From Nocardiopsis sinuspersici (lineage in GTDB: Bacteria; Actinomycetota; Actinomycetes; Streptosporangiales; Streptosporangiaceae): a stretch of DNA of 64,000 nt. Where the stretch lies: NCBI GenBank assembly GCA_008638415.1, contig VWVT01000009.1, positions 274,691 through 338,690 on the forward strand. Direction: 5' to 3'. Under the pieces are notes generated by a model. The model searched no databases. It saw only the letters and a list, made by a program, of their open reading frames with translations, and was not told where the DNA came from. Position 1 is the first letter of the stretch, and the number at the start of each line of letters is the position of its first letter. Position numbers and translations under genes: made by a program. Below are positions 53,105 through 61,713 of this stretch, piece by piece.

Positions 53105-54562
53105 TCAGGCGGAGGGCGCCCCGCCGTTCACCCTGCGCGGCACGCCGAGCGGGTTGTCGTCGCGCAGCTCCGGGGGCAGCAGCGACTGCGGGACCGACTG
53201 GTAGGTGACCGGGCGCAGGAAGCGCCGGATCGCGGTGGTGCCCACCGAGGTGTGCAGCGGCGCGGTGGTCGCGGGGTAGGGGCCACCGTGGGTCATCGCG
53301 TAGGTGACCGCCACCCCGGTCGGCCACCCGTTCCAGAGCACCCGTCCGGCCAGGGACGCGCCCAGGGCCAGCAGGGCGGGCGCGATCTCGTCGTCCTCCT
53401 CGCCCTGCACCGTGACGGTGAGCTGGCCCCCGAACACCCCGGCCGCCTCCAGCAGGCGCCGCTCGTCGGCGTAGGTCACCACGAGGGTCGCCGGGCCGAA
53501 GCACTCCTCCAGGAGGGTGTCGGCGTTCTCCAGCAGGGAGTCCAGGTCGGTGCGCAGCAGGGACGGCGTCCAGTCGTCACCGGTCCGCTTCCCCTGGACC
53601 AGGACCTCGGTGGCCGGGTGGGCGCTCAGGGTGTCCAGGTTCCGGACGAAGCCCTCGGCGACCCGCTCGTTGAGCAGGGGCGTGGCCGCCCGTCCGGAGA
53701 AGTCCTCGACGAGGGCGTCGAGCTTGGCCTCCTCGGGCAGGAACACCACCCCGGGCTTGGTGCAGAACTGGCCCGAGCCCATGGCGGCCGACTCCGCGTA
53801 GCCGCCGAGGATCTCGTCGCCGCGCGCCGCGACGGCCCCGCGGGTGACGAACACCGGGTTCACGCTGCCCAGCTCCCCGTAGAAGGGGATGGGGTCGGGC
53901 CGGGAGGCCGCGAGGTCGAACAGGGCACGTCCGCCGGGGATGGAACCGGTGAAGCCCACGGCCCGGGTGAGCGGGTGTGTGACCGCGCGCTTGCCGGCCT
54001 CCAACCCCTCGACCAGGGCGAAGGCGCCCTCGGGCGCCCCGGCGTCGGCGAGCGCGGCGACCACGGTCTCGGTGGTGCGCCGGGCCAGCCGGGGGTGTCC
54101 GGGGTGGGCCTTGACGACCACCGGGCATCCGGCGGCCAGGGCGGAGGCGGTGTCCCCTCCGGCCGTGGCGAAGGCGAACGGGAAGTTGCTCGCCCCGAAC
54201 ACCACCACCGGTCCGAGCGGGACCAGCAGGCGGCGCACGTCCGGGCGCGGGGTGCCCCAGCCGGGGTCGGCGGGGTCCACGGCCGCCTCCAGGTAGGAGC
54301 CGTCCTCCAGGGTCTCGGCGAACAGGCGCAACTGGAAGGTGGTGCGGCCCAGCTCGCCGCGGCAGCGCGCCTCGGGGTAGTGCGCCTCCTCCATCGCGAT
54401 CGGCACGAGGGCGTCGGCCGCTGAGTCCAGGGCGTCGGCGACGGTACGCAGCAGCCGGGCGCGCTCGGCCGGGGCGAGGGCGGCCAGGAGCGGGGCCGCC
54501 GCTGCGGCGCGTTCCAGGACGGAGTCGAGTTCCTCCGGTGTGGTTTCCGGGGCGGTGTTCAT
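53105..54562 (-). CDS. NADP-type aldehyde dehydrogenase (alpha-ketoglutarate semialdehyde dehydrogenase-like)
   Basis: A 485-aa ALDH of the AldH/KGSADH branch. It has VVFGASNFPFAFATAGGDTASALAAGCPVVVKAHPGHP (nucleotide fold), VGFTGSIPGG, IPFYGELGSVNPVF (catalytic Glu), AMGSGQFCTKPG (catalytic Cys) and LLEECFGPATLVV. This branch oxidises 2,5-dioxopentanoate at the end of non-phosphorylated pentose/hexarate/hydroxyproline pathways. Here no pathway gene is adjacent. A LacI-type operator lies 64 bp upstream of the ATG, pointing to carbohydrate control. Confidence 0.9.
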   Translation of the reverse strand: MNTAPETTPEELDSVLERAAAAAPLLAALAPAERARLLRTVADALDSAADALVPIAMEEAHYPEARCRGELGRTTFQLRLFAETLEDGSYLEAAVDPADPGWGTPRPDVRRLLVPLGPVVVFGASNFPFAFATAGGDTASALAAGCPVVVKAHPGHPRLARRTTETVVAALADAGAPEGAFALVEGLEAGKRAVTHPLTRAVGFTGSIPGGRALFDLAASRPDPIPFYGELGSVNPVFVTRGAVAARGDEILGGYAESAAMGSGQFCTKPGVVFLPEEAKLDALVEDFSGRAATPLLNERVAEGFVRNLDTLSAHPATEVLVQGKRTGDDWTPSLLRTDLDSLLENADTLLEECFGPATLVVTYADERRLLEAAGVFGGQLTVTVQGEEDDEIAPALLALGASLAGRVLWNGWPTGVAVTYAMTHGGPYPATTAPLHTSVGTTAIRRFLRPVTYQSVPQSLLPPELRDDNPLGVPRRVNGGAPSA

Positions 54563-54625
54563 GGCTCAGCCTCCAGGAGGGTGTGTACGCTGCGTCGACC
54601 CGATCCAACCATGCCGGGCCGCATC

Positions 54626-54641
54626 TGGAAAGCGCTATCCA
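54626..54641. promoter_or_regulatory. LacI-family-type operator
   Basis: TGGAAAGCGCTATCCA is a 16-bp near-perfect palindrome (one mismatched pair) with the central AGCGCT typical of LacI/GalR operators. It lies between the divergent ALDH (start 54562) and TetR (start 54780) genes, closest to the ALDH. No LacI gene is in the window. Confidence 0.65.
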
Positions 54642-54779
54642 AAGGAGTCGGGTACTGTCCACGCACACAGTCGATCCCCCGGTCCCGCAAGGGGCACAAG
54701 CCCCCTCTTCCACGGGACCTTGGCACGAAACTGGAATTTCCCCGGAACCAGGTGATTCCAGAAAGGCATCATAGGAGCC

Positions 54780-55538
54780 GTGACGACAAATTCCCGAAGC
54801 TCAACGCCCCCGCGGTCGCGACGGTCCCCAGGCAGCACGGGGAACAACCACGCGTCACACGAGGCCCGTGGACGGAGCGGTACCGCCCACGACGAACTCG
54901 CCTTCGCCCAGGCCCCCCTGCGAAGACTGCCCGCCCAGCAGCGCAGCATGCTCAGGGTCCAGCGCATGCTCGACTGCTGCGCCGAACTCCTCGACGAGGT
55001 CGGCTACGACAACCTCTCCACCACGCGGATCGCCGAGCGCGCCGGGGTCGCGATCGGCTCCGTCTACCAGTTCTTCCCGGACAAGAAGGCCATCACCCAG
55101 GCACTCGGGCTGCGCTTCCTCGACCAGTTCGGCTCACGCGTCACCGAACGCCTGGCCGAGGCCTCCTTCAGCCACTGGACCCACGCCGTCGACACCATCG
55201 TCGACGAGTACGTCGACATGCACCGCCACGTACCCGGCTTTCGCAGCCTGCACTTCGGCGACATCGTCGACCCCCGGCTCCTCAGCGGGGGCGCCGACAA
55301 CAACCGCGTCATCTCCGTCCGCCTGCGCGAGATCATCGTTTCTGTCACAGGCGTCCCCGACGATGATGGACTGGACCGGGCCATCCACGTCGCCGTCGAA
55401 TCCGCCGACGCCGTGCTCAAGCTCGCCTTCCGGGACGACCCCGAGGGCGACCCCGAGCTCGTCCACGAGGCCAAACGCCTGGTCAGCAGTTACCTGTCCC
55501 ACTTCTCCCGACACAACGGAGGCGACCATCCGTGGTAG
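54780..55538 (+). CDS. TetR family transcriptional regulator
   Basis: A 252-aa regulator with an unusually long ~55-residue basic/Ser-rich N-terminus before the DNA-binding domain (QRSMLRVQRMLDCCAELLDEVGYDNLSTTRIAERAGVAIGSVYQFFPDKKAITQALGLRF). A C-terminal ligand/dimer domain follows (residues ~110-240). It starts with GTG at 54780, after TAGGAG. Its last codons overlap a hydrolase gene (55532) by 7 nt, so the two proteins are coupled. The hydrolase may turn over the regulator's ligand. Confidence 0.9.
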   Translation: MTTNSRSSTPPRSRRSPGSTGNNHASHEARGRSGTAHDELAFAQAPLRRLPAQQRSMLRVQRMLDCCAELLDEVGYDNLSTTRIAERAGVAIGSVYQFFPDKKAITQALGLRFLDQFGSRVTERLAEASFSHWTHAVDTIVDEYVDMHRHVPGFRSLHFGDIVDPRLLSGGADNNRVISVRLREIIVSVTGVPDDDGLDRAIHVAVESADAVLKLAFRDDPEGDPELVHEAKRLVSSYLSHFSRHNGGDHPW

Positions 55539-56407
55539 CCGACGCCAGCACCCTCTCCCAGCCCGTCACCGGAACCGCCGCCGGCGTGCCCTTCCTGGCC
55601 CTGCCACCCGCCAACGGTGAGGTCCCGGCCCCGCTCGTCCTCGGCCTGCACGCCTTCGAGCCGCCCCGCGCCGAGGCCGCCCTCGCCGGAACCGCGCCCA
55701 TGGCCTCGCTCCCTGCCTGGCGGGTCTACCTCGGCCTCCCCCTGTTCGGAGCCCGGCTCCCCGAGGGCGGCGTCGCCGAGATCAACCGGCGCGGCGAGCG
55801 CGACTACCTCGTCGAGCTGTTCGGCCCGGTGGTGGAGGAGGCGGCCGCCGAACTGCACCGTGTCGCCGCCGAGCTGCGCGCCACCTTCCCCGTCACCGAC
55901 GACCCCGTCGGGCTGGTCGGCGTGGGCGCCGGGGCCTCCGCCGTCCTGCTCAGCCTCGCGGAGGGGCACCTGCCCGTCAGCGCCGCCGCGGTCATCAACC
56001 CGGTCGTGGACCCGGCCCTGGTCATCGCCGCCCGCGAGCGGCACACCGGAGCCCACTACGAGTGGACCGAGCAGGCCTGGCTCGCGCGCGGCTGGCTGGA
56101 CTTCGGCAGCCGGGCCGAGGAGATCTCCAGGAACGGCGTCCCCCTGCTCGTCGTCAGCGGGGGACAGGACGAGGTCGTACCCCCCGAGCACGGGCGGTCG
56201 CTGCACGACGCCCTGGCCGCCCACGTCCCCGAACATGCGCTCCGTCACATCGTGGTGCCCGACCTGGCCCACTCCATCGGACCGGAACCCGGCCTCCGCC
56301 CCGGTCCGCTCACCCCGGCGGGAGTCCTCACCGACCGCGCGCTGACCGAGTGGCTCCACCTGCACCTGACGTCCTCGTCGCAGGTCCGGGGGGCCGAGGA
56401 GGCCTAG
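55532..56407 (+). CDS. Alpha/beta-hydrolase fold protein
   Basis: A 291-aa protein with an alpha/beta-hydrolase layout: APLVLGLHAFEPPRAEAALAG (oxyanion strand), nucleophile position in VGLVGVGAGASAVLL, VPLLVVSGGQDEVVPPEHG (acid) and RHIVVPDLAHSIGPEPG (His). The usual GxSxG elbow reads GVGAGAS, so the nucleophilic Ser is displaced or missing and catalysis is uncertain. It starts at GTG 55532 inside the TetR gene's end. Confidence 0.8.
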   Translation: MVADASTLSQPVTGTAAGVPFLALPPANGEVPAPLVLGLHAFEPPRAEAALAGTAPMASLPAWRVYLGLPLFGARLPEGGVAEINRRGERDYLVELFGPVVEEAAAELHRVAAELRATFPVTDDPVGLVGVGAGASAVLLSLAEGHLPVSAAAVINPVVDPALVIAARERHTGAHYEWTEQAWLARGWLDFGSRAEEISRNGVPLLVVSGGQDEVVPPEHGRSLHDALAAHVPEHALRHIVVPDLAHSIGPEPGLRPGPLTPAGVLTDRALTEWLHLHLTSSSQVRGAEEA

Positions 56408-56623
56408 GGCCTGCCCGGGGACCCGGGCCGGGCGGTCCGTGCCCGCACCCCGCAGGGGCGGGAGCACCGGCCGTTCACCGCGTACACTCCGCCGCCTCCT
56501 CCCGCGTCCTCCTGGCGGACGCCACCGCGACAGTCGGCTCGCGTTCCATGGGATCATCCAGTGGCGACCGCTCCGAGCGGTCCACCTGACCGTTTCGACT
56601 CATCCTTCAGGAGGGCGAACCAC

Positions 56624-57247
56624 GTGACGGAACCGGCACCGGTCTTTGCCAGCGGGGTCGACAACGAGCGGTTGAACGCGCAACTGCGCTTCCTTCTGGA
56701 AGTCGACAAACTCAAGCGCGTCCTGCGACAGAACCTCCTCGTGGACGGCTCCCGCCGCGAGAACTCGGCCGAGCACTCCTGGCACATGGCGCTGTCCGCC
56801 CGCACCTTCGCCGAGTACGCGCCCGAGGGCACCGACATCGACCGGGCCGTCGAGATGCTGGTGCTGCACGACATCGTCGAGATCGACGCCGGTGACACGT
56901 TCCTCTTCGACGGGGCCGACGCCGAGACCCGGGCCGCGCGCGAGCGCGCCGCGGCCGACCGCATCTTCCCCCTGCTGCCCGAGGACCAGGCGGAGCGGGC
57001 CCGCGAGCTCTGGGAGGAGTTCGAGGCGCGCACCACGCCCGAGGCCCGTTTCGCCCGCGCGGTCGACCGGCTGTCGCCCATGCTCGCCAACTGGCACAAC
57101 GAGGGCGGCGCCTGGGTGCGCTTCGGGTTCACCCGGGCGCAGGTGATGGAGAAGGTCAAGCTGATCCAGGAGGGGTCGGAGGCGCTCGGGGCCTACGCGA
57201 CCGCGCTGGTGGACGACGCCGACCGCCGGGGCTACTTCCGCGCCTGA
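56624..57247 (+). CDS. HD-domain phosphohydrolase (YfbR/HDDC2-like)
   Basis: A 207-aa HD protein: QLRFLLEVDKLKRVLRQNLLVDGSRRENSAEHSWHMALSARTFAEYAP, MLVLHDIVEIDAGDTFLFD (HD pair plus second acidic residue), and RFARAVDRLSPMLANWHNEGGAW. It belongs with 5'-deoxynucleotidases YfbR/HDDC2, which hydrolyse dNMPs or NMPs using a divalent metal. The GTG at 56624, with AGGAGGG upstream, is favoured over an earlier ATG (56561). It is probably its own unit, converging on the TauE-type gene. Confidence 0.88.
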   Translation: MTEPAPVFASGVDNERLNAQLRFLLEVDKLKRVLRQNLLVDGSRRENSAEHSWHMALSARTFAEYAPEGTDIDRAVEMLVLHDIVEIDAGDTFLFDGADAETRAARERAAADRIFPLLPEDQAERARELWEEFEARTTPEARFARAVDRLSPMLANWHNEGGAWVRFGFTRAQVMEKVKLIQEGSEALGAYATALVDDADRRGYFRA

Positions 57248-57299
57248 CCCGGGCGAAACGAAGGGCCGGGGCCGGAGGGGCCCGAGCCGGTCCGCGGGG

Positions 57300-58058
57300 T
57301 CAGAGCCGGCCCATGACGAGCTGGACCACCGCGGACATGCCCACGAGCACCAGGCACGTGCGCAGCGCCGTCGAGCTGAGCCTGCGCCCGAACCTCGCAC
57401 CGAGGTAGCCGCCGACGATGGTCCCGGTCGCGATGAGGCCGACCACCGGCCAGGCGGGCGAGGCCAGCACGATGTAGAACACCGCGGCGGTGCTGTTGAC
57501 GATGGTGGTGAGCACGTTCTTCAGCGCGTTGAGCCGCTGGATGTCGTCGTCCAGCGCGGTGCCGAGGAGGCTCATCAGGATGATCCCCTGCGCGGCGGCG
57601 AAGTAGCCGCCGTAGGTCCCGGTCGCGTAGATGCCCAGCGGCAGCAGCGGACCGCCGTTCCTGCGGGCGGGCCCGCGGGCGCGCATCCACCTGGTGATCC
57701 GGGGCTGGACGAGGATCAGCACGCAGGCGAAGCCGATCATGAACGGCACCACGACCTCGAACACGCCCGGCGGCAGGTAGATCAGCAGCAGGGCGCCGGT
57801 CACCGCGCCGAGGAAGGACATGCTGCCGAGCCGCAGGACCCGGGCGCGCTGGTCGGCCAGCTCCCGGCGGTAGGCGATCGTGCCGCTGAGCGTCCCGGGG
57901 GCCAGGCCGATGCTGTTGGAGATGGTCGCGGTGATGGGCGGGTAGCCCAGGGCCAGGAGCACGGGGAAGGTGAACAGGGTCCCCGACCCCGCGATGGCGT
58001 TGATCCCGCCCGCGGCCACACCGGCGAGGAGGATGAGCGCCGCTTCCCAGAGTTCCAT
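57300..58058 (-). CDS. Sulfite exporter TauE/SafE family permease
   Basis: A 252-aa protein with about eight membrane segments: LWEAALILLAGVAAGGINAIAGSGTLFTFPVLLALGYPPITATISNSIGLAPG (first TauE/SafE repeat) and later LPLGIYATGTYGGYFAAAQGIILMSLLG (second repeat), then NALKNVLTTIVNSTAAVFYIV. The family moves sulfite, sulfoacetate or other organosulfur anions. No sulfur gene is adjacent. ATG 58058 directly precedes helix 1. Confidence 0.9.
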   Translation of the reverse strand: MELWEAALILLAGVAAGGINAIAGSGTLFTFPVLLALGYPPITATISNSIGLAPGTLSGTIAYRRELADQRARVLRLGSMSFLGAVTGALLLIYLPPGVFEVVVPFMIGFACVLILVQPRITRWMRARGPARRNGGPLLPLGIYATGTYGGYFAAAQGIILMSLLGTALDDDIQRLNALKNVLTTIVNSTAAVFYIVLASPAWPVVGLIATGTIVGGYLGARFGRRLSSTALRTCLVLVGMSAVVQLVMGRL

Positions 58059-58215
58059 CCACCCGGCCTTCCTGGTCCGTGCTCCCCGGAGGTCGAGGGC
58101 CACAACAGACTACGAGGACGGGTTCGGCGGCCCTCACCCCGGGATGCGCCCAGCGCGAAGGACGAGGTCCCGCGTGTGGCGGGGCCCCGTCCTCGATGAT
58201 CACGCGGCGCCCGGG

Positions 58216-59139
58216 TCAGGGGACCCGGACCACCTCCTCACGCAGCCGGTCGAAGGCGGTACCGACCCCCTGGAGGGCCTGTCCCATCTCGGACGGGACG
58301 ATCCACACCTTGTTGGAGTCGCCCCGGGCGATCTCCGGAAGCTTCTGGATGTAGTGGTAGGCCAGCACGTCCGGGTCGACCCGGCTGGTGTGCAGGGCCT
58401 TGAACACCATGTGGATGCTGTCCGCCTCGCTGCGGGCCCGTACCGTCTGGGCGTCGGCGTCGGCCTTGGCGGTGATCGCCTGCGCCTCGGCGGCGCCCCT
58501 GGCCCGCAGCACCGCCGCCGAGCGCTCACCCTCGGCGCGCAGCACCGCGGACTGCTTCTCACCCTCGGCGCTGAGCAGTTGGGCGCGCTTCTCCCGGTCG
58601 GCGCGCATCTGCATCTCCATCGCCTCCTGCACGGAGGAGGGCGGCTCGATGCCCTTGAGCTCGATACGGCTGATCTCGATGCCCCAGTCGCGGGTGGCCT
58701 CGTCCAGCACCGTCTTGAGCTCGCGGTTGATCTCGTCGCGGGAGGTGAGCGTTCCCTCCAGGTTCATGCCGCCGATGACGTTGCGCAGCGTGGCCAGGGT
58801 CAGCTGTTCGACGGCCTGGATGAAGTTGGCGACCTCGTAGGTGGCCCGGTAGGCGTCGATGACCCGGATGTAGACCGCCGAGTCGACCTCGACCGCGAGG
58901 TTGTCCTCGGTGATGGCCGACTGCGGTGGGAAGCTCACCACCTGGACGCGGCGGTCGATCCGCTCGCGTACCTGGTCCACTCCTGGGATGACGACGTTGA
59001 AACCCGAACTCAGCGTCCGGTGGAACTTGCCGAAGCGCTCGACGACGTCCTCCATCGAATGCGGAACGATACGCACGCTCCGCCAGAAGATGAGCAGCAG
59101 GACGGCGACGAAAAGCGCCACGATGATGATCATGGTCAT
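58216..59139 (-). CDS. SPFH/band 7 domain protein (stomatin/QmcA-like)
   Basis: A 307-aa protein with an N-terminal membrane anchor (MTMIIIVALFVAVLLLIFWRSV) and a band 7 domain: VRIVPHSMEDVVERFGKFHRTLSSGFNVVIPGVDQVRERIDRRVQVVSFPPQSAITEDN. The typical Ala/Glu/Arg coiled-coil follows (EKRAQLLSAEGEKQSAVLRAEGERSAAVLRARGAAEAQAITAKADADA), then a short tail. Stomatin-like proteins oligomerise in membrane microdomains and influence proteases. The usual partner NfeD-type gene is not adjacent. ATG 59139 is the first Met of the anchor. An AT-rich promoter lies 230 bp upstream. Confidence 0.92.
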   Translation of the reverse strand: MTMIIIVALFVAVLLLIFWRSVRIVPHSMEDVVERFGKFHRTLSSGFNVVIPGVDQVRERIDRRVQVVSFPPQSAITEDNLAVEVDSAVYIRVIDAYRATYEVANFIQAVEQLTLATLRNVIGGMNLEGTLTSRDEINRELKTVLDEATRDWGIEISRIELKGIEPPSSVQEAMEMQMRADREKRAQLLSAEGEKQSAVLRAEGERSAAVLRARGAAEAQAITAKADADAQTVRARSEADSIHMVFKALHTSRVDPDVLAYHYIQKLPEIARGDSNKVWIVPSEMGQALQGVGTAFDRLREEVVRVP

Positions 59140-59440
59140 GGGCCCACCCCGGTCTCCGGACGGGGGGCGGCGTTCAGCATCGGCATCTGGGCGGCTCCGG
59201 ATCTCCTGACGGGGGTGACAGGGCGGCGCGGGCACGGACCGCGTACCGGCGGCCCCGCCCACCCGAAGATCATAAAGCGCGCCGAAATGGAGCGATCCGC
59301 TCACCGGTCGCTGACGCTACCCCATATGTGTCGGGGGCGGCCACATTCGGACAGAAACACTGTTTAAGGACAATATATTTCTGTCTTTATCGCAATCCAA
59401 TATGGAGATGAGAAGGCCGGAGAGGAGAAGGAAACGGGGA
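59140..59440. other. 301-bp intergenic region with a promoter
   Basis: Contains the promoter at 59372-59400 and a ~225-nt leader for the SPFH gene. No supported gene. The ABC ATPase gene ends at 59441 on the same strand. Confidence 0.6.
59372..59400 (-). promoter_or_regulatory. Consensus-like vegetative promoter for the SPFH gene
   Basis: On the minus strand TTGGAT (59400-59395) and TATATT (59377-59372) are separated by exactly 17 bp inside a ~50-bp AT-rich island in otherwise very GC-rich DNA. Transcription would begin near 59365 and run into the SPFH gene. Confidence 0.65.
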
Positions 59441-60229
59441 TCAGACGGCCCGCGCGGTCCAGCGCTCACCGTCGCGCTCCACCTTCAGCGGCAGGCCGAA
59501 GGCCTCCGACAGGTGCTCGGCGGTCAGGACCCCGTCGATCGGACCGGCCTGCACGACCGACCCCCCGCGCAGCAGCAGCGCGTGCGTGGTCCCCGCGGGG
59601 ATCTCCTCCACGTGGTGGGAGACCACGACCAGCGAGGGCGCGGCCTCGTTGCGGGCGAGGTTGCCGAGCCTGCGCAGCAGGTCCTCGCGGCCGCCCAGGT
59701 CCAGCCCCGCGGCCGGCTCGTCCAGGAGCAGCAGCTCGGGGTCGGCCATCAGCGCACGGGCGATCAGCACGCGTTTGCGCTCGCCCTCGGACAGGGTGTG
59801 GAACCGGCGGTCGGCCAGGTCACCGACCCCCCAGTGGCCCAGCAGTGCGCGTGCGCGGCCGTAGTCGGGAGTCCCGTACTCCTCGCGGAAGCGCCCCACG
59901 TAGCCGTAGGCCGCGCTCAACACGATGTCGAGGACCTCGGTGCCCTCCTCGATCCGCGACGCCACCGAGGCGCCCGCGTAGCCGATGAGCGGACGTAGCT
60001 CGAACACGTCCACCCGGCCCAGTCTCTCGCCGAGGATCTCCACCTCTCCCGCGGTGGGATGCGTCTGGCTGTACACCACGTTCAGCAGTGTGGTCTTGCC
60101 CGCACCGTTGGGGCCCAGGACCACCCAGCGCTCGCCCTCCAGCACCGTCCAGTCCACGCCGTCCAGCAGGTCGGCGTCACCTCGTCGAACCGTGACCCCG
60201 TTCAGGCCCAGAACCCGCCCGTCCATCAT
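59441..60229 (-). CDS. ABC transporter ATP-binding protein (single-domain)
   Basis: A 262-aa ATPase: Walker A LGPNGAGKTTLLN, signature HTLSEGERKRVLIARAL, Walker B LLLLDEPAAGLD, H-loop VVVSHHVEEIP. In actinobacteria this stand-alone type (ModF/YheI-like 'ATP-binding' without permease) is conserved next to serB-region genes. No permease gene is in the window. Start ATG 60229 or 60226. Transport versus non-transport role cannot be decided. Confidence 0.9.
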   Translation of the reverse strand: MMDGRVLGLNGVTVRRGDADLLDGVDWTVLEGERWVVLGPNGAGKTTLLNVVYSQTHPTAGEVEILGERLGRVDVFELRPLIGYAGASVASRIEEGTEVLDIVLSAAYGYVGRFREEYGTPDYGRARALLGHWGVGDLADRRFHTLSEGERKRVLIARALMADPELLLLDEPAAGLDLGGREDLLRRLGNLARNEAAPSLVVVSHHVEEIPAGTTHALLLRGGSVVQAGPIDGVLTAEHLSEAFGLPLKVERDGERWTARAV

Positions 60230-60291
60230 CCTCCCTCACATCACGTCCCATACGTCCCACGCCGGTGCACGGGCCGACCTACCCTGAAGCA

Positions 60292-61074
60292 ATGCATCTC
60301 ACGTCCGCACCACTCGTCGCCTGGGGCAACGCCTGGCTGTCCGGACACGTCGGACTCGACGACGCCGTGGACGCCGTCGAACGGCGTGGCGGCCCCAGCC
60401 TGATCGGGACAGTACCCGCAGCGGACCTGCCCTTCGACAGCGGCGTACCGCTGCGAGTGGCACTGGCACGGCTCCGTGGCCTGGGGTTGTCCGCGTTCCG
60501 GCTGGCGCTGCCCGCCTGGGGGGATCCCCTCGGGCTGGTGGGCCCCAAGGAACTCAACCAGGCCGCCGTCGAAGCGCAGGAGGGGGTGCTGGTGCAGCTC
60601 GCCGACCGGCAGGTGGGCCTGGTGCCCGCCGCCGACCGGCGTGGTTCATCCTATGTGGGCGTCGCCTGGACGCCGTATCCGGCGAACAGCGCCCCTCCCC
60701 AGGTACCGGGCCTGGCCGAGGCGGAACAGGCCCTGAAGCTCACCGTCATCGAGGTCGCCGGACTGATGGAGGGCGTGGACGACATCGCCTCGTTCGCGCC
60801 GGGCGTACACCGCCGGCTGGACGGTCCGGACGGCCGGGAGGCGCCGTCCCTGGCGCGCGGGTACCCGGCGCGCGCCCACCGGGTGGTGGCGCAGGCCGAG
60901 CGGCTGGCGAAGGTGGTGGAGCTGGCCGAGCCGTCGTCGGGGCGCGGGATGACCGCCCAGCAGGTGTCGGCCCGGAGCGAGGCGCTGCGGAGGCTGGACT
61001 CCGCCGTACGCAGGGCCCTGGTGGCCGCGCACGCGTCGATCGCCCTGCCCGGGCTCGGTTCGCCTCGGCCCTGA
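60292..61074 (+). CDS. Conserved actinobacterial hypothetical protein
   Basis: A 260-aa soluble protein: HLTSAPLVAWGNAWLSGHVGLDDAVDAVERRGGPSLIGTVPAADLPFDSGVPLRVALARLRGLGLSAFRLALPAWGDPLGL, then SSYVGVAWTPYPANSAPPQVPGLAEAEQALKLTVIEVAGLM, and a helical C-terminus. I recall it as a conserved actinobacterial protein of unknown function that neighbours the ABC ATPase and serB. A TACCCT box lies 5 bp before the ATG, suggesting a leaderless or nearly leaderless transcript. Divergent from the ABC gene. Confidence 0.78.
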   Translation: MHLTSAPLVAWGNAWLSGHVGLDDAVDAVERRGGPSLIGTVPAADLPFDSGVPLRVALARLRGLGLSAFRLALPAWGDPLGLVGPKELNQAAVEAQEGVLVQLADRQVGLVPAADRRGSSYVGVAWTPYPANSAPPQVPGLAEAEQALKLTVIEVAGLMEGVDDIASFAPGVHRRLDGPDGREAPSLARGYPARAHRVVAQAERLAKVVELAEPSSGRGMTAQQVSARSEALRRLDSAVRRALVAAHASIALPGLGSPRP

Positions 61075-61075
61075 G

Positions 61076-61573
61076 TCAGGGGTGTGCGTCGGACTCGGGA
61101 GGCGGTTCCGCGGCTTGCCGGTACGAGGCGGGCGACGAGGTGAGAAGGCGGACCACACGTGCCGAGACGACCACCGCGCAGGCCAGGGTGACCGCGACAA
61201 GCGCCGCCCAGAACGACGTGAAGAGGTAGGGCACCTGGAACCACGCCACGTCCCTGCCCCCGAACAGCCACCCGATCACCTCGTGCAGGGTGGCCAACAG
61301 CAGCGGAGGCACGGCGTAGGGCAGGAGGCGCACCGACCCGGTCCGCCAGGGCCGGTCCCCGCGCGCGCGGGCCCAGTCGGCCGCGCGCCGTACACCGCGC
61401 CAGGCCGCCGGCACGCCAGCGGCGGCCAGGGTGAGCAGGACGGCGTCCACGGCCAGCGGCCCCGCGTTCGACGGCGGCTCGGACGCGCCACCGGAGTCGA
61501 TCAGTTCCACGATCCGGGCGGCCGGCGGCGAGGCGCCTCCCCCTCCCGCCCCGCTGTTGGCCGTGACCGGCAC
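61076..61573 (-). pseudogene. Probable C-terminal membrane remnant of a serine hydrolase
   Basis: The frame encodes a linker (SPPAARIVELIDSGGASEPPSNAG) and three transmembrane segments: LAVDAVLLTLAAAGVPAAWRGV, RLLPYAVPPLLLATLHEVIGWLF and TSFWAALVAVTLACAVVVSARVV. This matches, from memory, the C-terminal membrane region that follows the beta-lactamase-type catalytic domain of some actinomycete serine hydrolases. No catalytic domain precedes it. The only in-frame ATG (61687) adds unrelated sequence; GTG 61573 is a possible start. It could instead be a small membrane protein. Confidence 0.5.
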
Positions 61574-61713
61574 CCTGGGGTGCGGGGCCGCGTTCTCCGG
61601 GTAACGCCAGGGGAGATACCTGATCCGGGAGAGCGGGGAAGCGCCGATACTGGATGTGTGGCGGGCCGGGAACCCGGCCGGCCCCACGGATGGAAACGAG
61701 GAGACCCGTCATC

